Shown here: in pieces, positions 5,922 through 6,025 of the stretch | How the letters are laid out: every line of letters begins with the position of its first letter | Numbering within the stretch: position 1 is the stretch's first letter | Source: Anaerolineales bacterium | Lineage (GTDB): Bacteria > Chloroflexota > Anaerolineae > Anaerolineales > E44-bin32 | Assembly (NCBI GenBank): GCA_023250385.1 | Contig: JAHFAU010000109.1 | Location: 1 to 6,025, forward strand | DNA length: 6,025 nucleotides | Direction of reading: 5' to 3' | The notes under the pieces: model-generated | What the model saw: only the letters and a program-made list of their open reading frames with translations | What the model was told of the DNA's origin: nothing | Databases searched by the model: none | Made by a program: the position numbers and the translations under genes

Positions 5922-6025
5922 ATCCCGGTTCGTTTGCCCTTCACGCTCACGCCGCGCCCGACCCACCGCTTCCACCCAGGATGGCAGGTAGCCGGCCAAT
6001 TGGTCGAGGCTGTAGCCTCCTGTCG
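5922..6025 (-). other. Open stretch upstream of the capsule-type glycosyltransferase, gene unresolved
   Basis: The glycosyltransferase frame has no stop from 5921 to the right edge and reads protein-like there (GGYSLDQLAGYLPSWVEAVG, then Arg/Glu-rich). This could be the true N-terminus of the same protein, or the C-terminus of the preceding gene. The other two frames end in TGA at 5949-5947 and 5920-5918, each inside a GTGA. A 10-codon frame from GTG 5950 ends by overlapping GTG 5921. The short sequence does not decide between these readings. Confidence 0.35.

Overview
The window is a compact stretch of a cell-surface polysaccharide or glycoconjugate gene cluster. Every supported gene lies on the minus strand, so transcription runs from the right edge to the left edge. 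The DNA is GC-rich with GC-leaning third codon positions, and GTG starts are common. Together with the family types this suggests a GC-rich bacterium, possibly a little-studied phylum known mainly from metagenomes; Chloroflexota is a guess only. I found no tRNA, rRNA, CRISPR array, insertion sequence, promoter or convincing terminator.

In transcription order the layout is as follows. (1) A GT-B glycosyltransferase resembling the KpsS/KpsC-type capsule enzymes, stop at 4305, with its 5' end unresolved near the window edge. (2) A class I SAM-dependent methyltransferase, 4308 to 3325. (3) A UDP-GlcNAc 4,6-dehydratase (inverting) of the PseB type, 3328 to 2333. (4) An RmlD-like NAD(P)-dependent sugar reductase, 2330 to 1407. 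(5) A 117-base spacer, 1406 to 1290, holding repeated gene-start modules and two tiny overlapping ORFs. (6) A NeuB-family nonulosonic acid synthase with a C-terminal SAF domain, 1289 to 216. (7) The first 52 codons of a probable GT4-type glycosyltransferase, from 158 off the left edge. Two main junctions overlap by ATGA and one has a 2-base gap, so this is almost certainly one operon with translational coupling.

The genes read as a nonulosonic (sialic-acid-like) sugar module. A PseB-type dehydratase makes a 4-keto-6-deoxy-HexNAc nucleotide sugar, and a NeuB-type enzyme condenses a free HexNAc-type sugar with phosphoenolpyruvate. The usual next enzyme after PseB, the aminotransferase PseC, is not seen; an RmlD-like reductase stands between dehydratase and synthase. 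If the three act in one pathway, the product would carry a hydroxyl instead of an amine at C7: a 5-acetamido-9-deoxy nonulosonate. This is an inference from gene order. The glycosyltransferases and the methyltransferase would then assemble and decorate the glycan.

The most unusual DNA-level structure is the spacer before the synthase gene. The 12-base box RTGAGYRARRTT occurs four times (1410, 1350, 1318, 1289), each after a purine-rich ribosome-binding-like stretch. Two mini-ORFs (31 and 10 codons) bridge the gap exactly, with 4-base stop/start overlaps at all three junctions.
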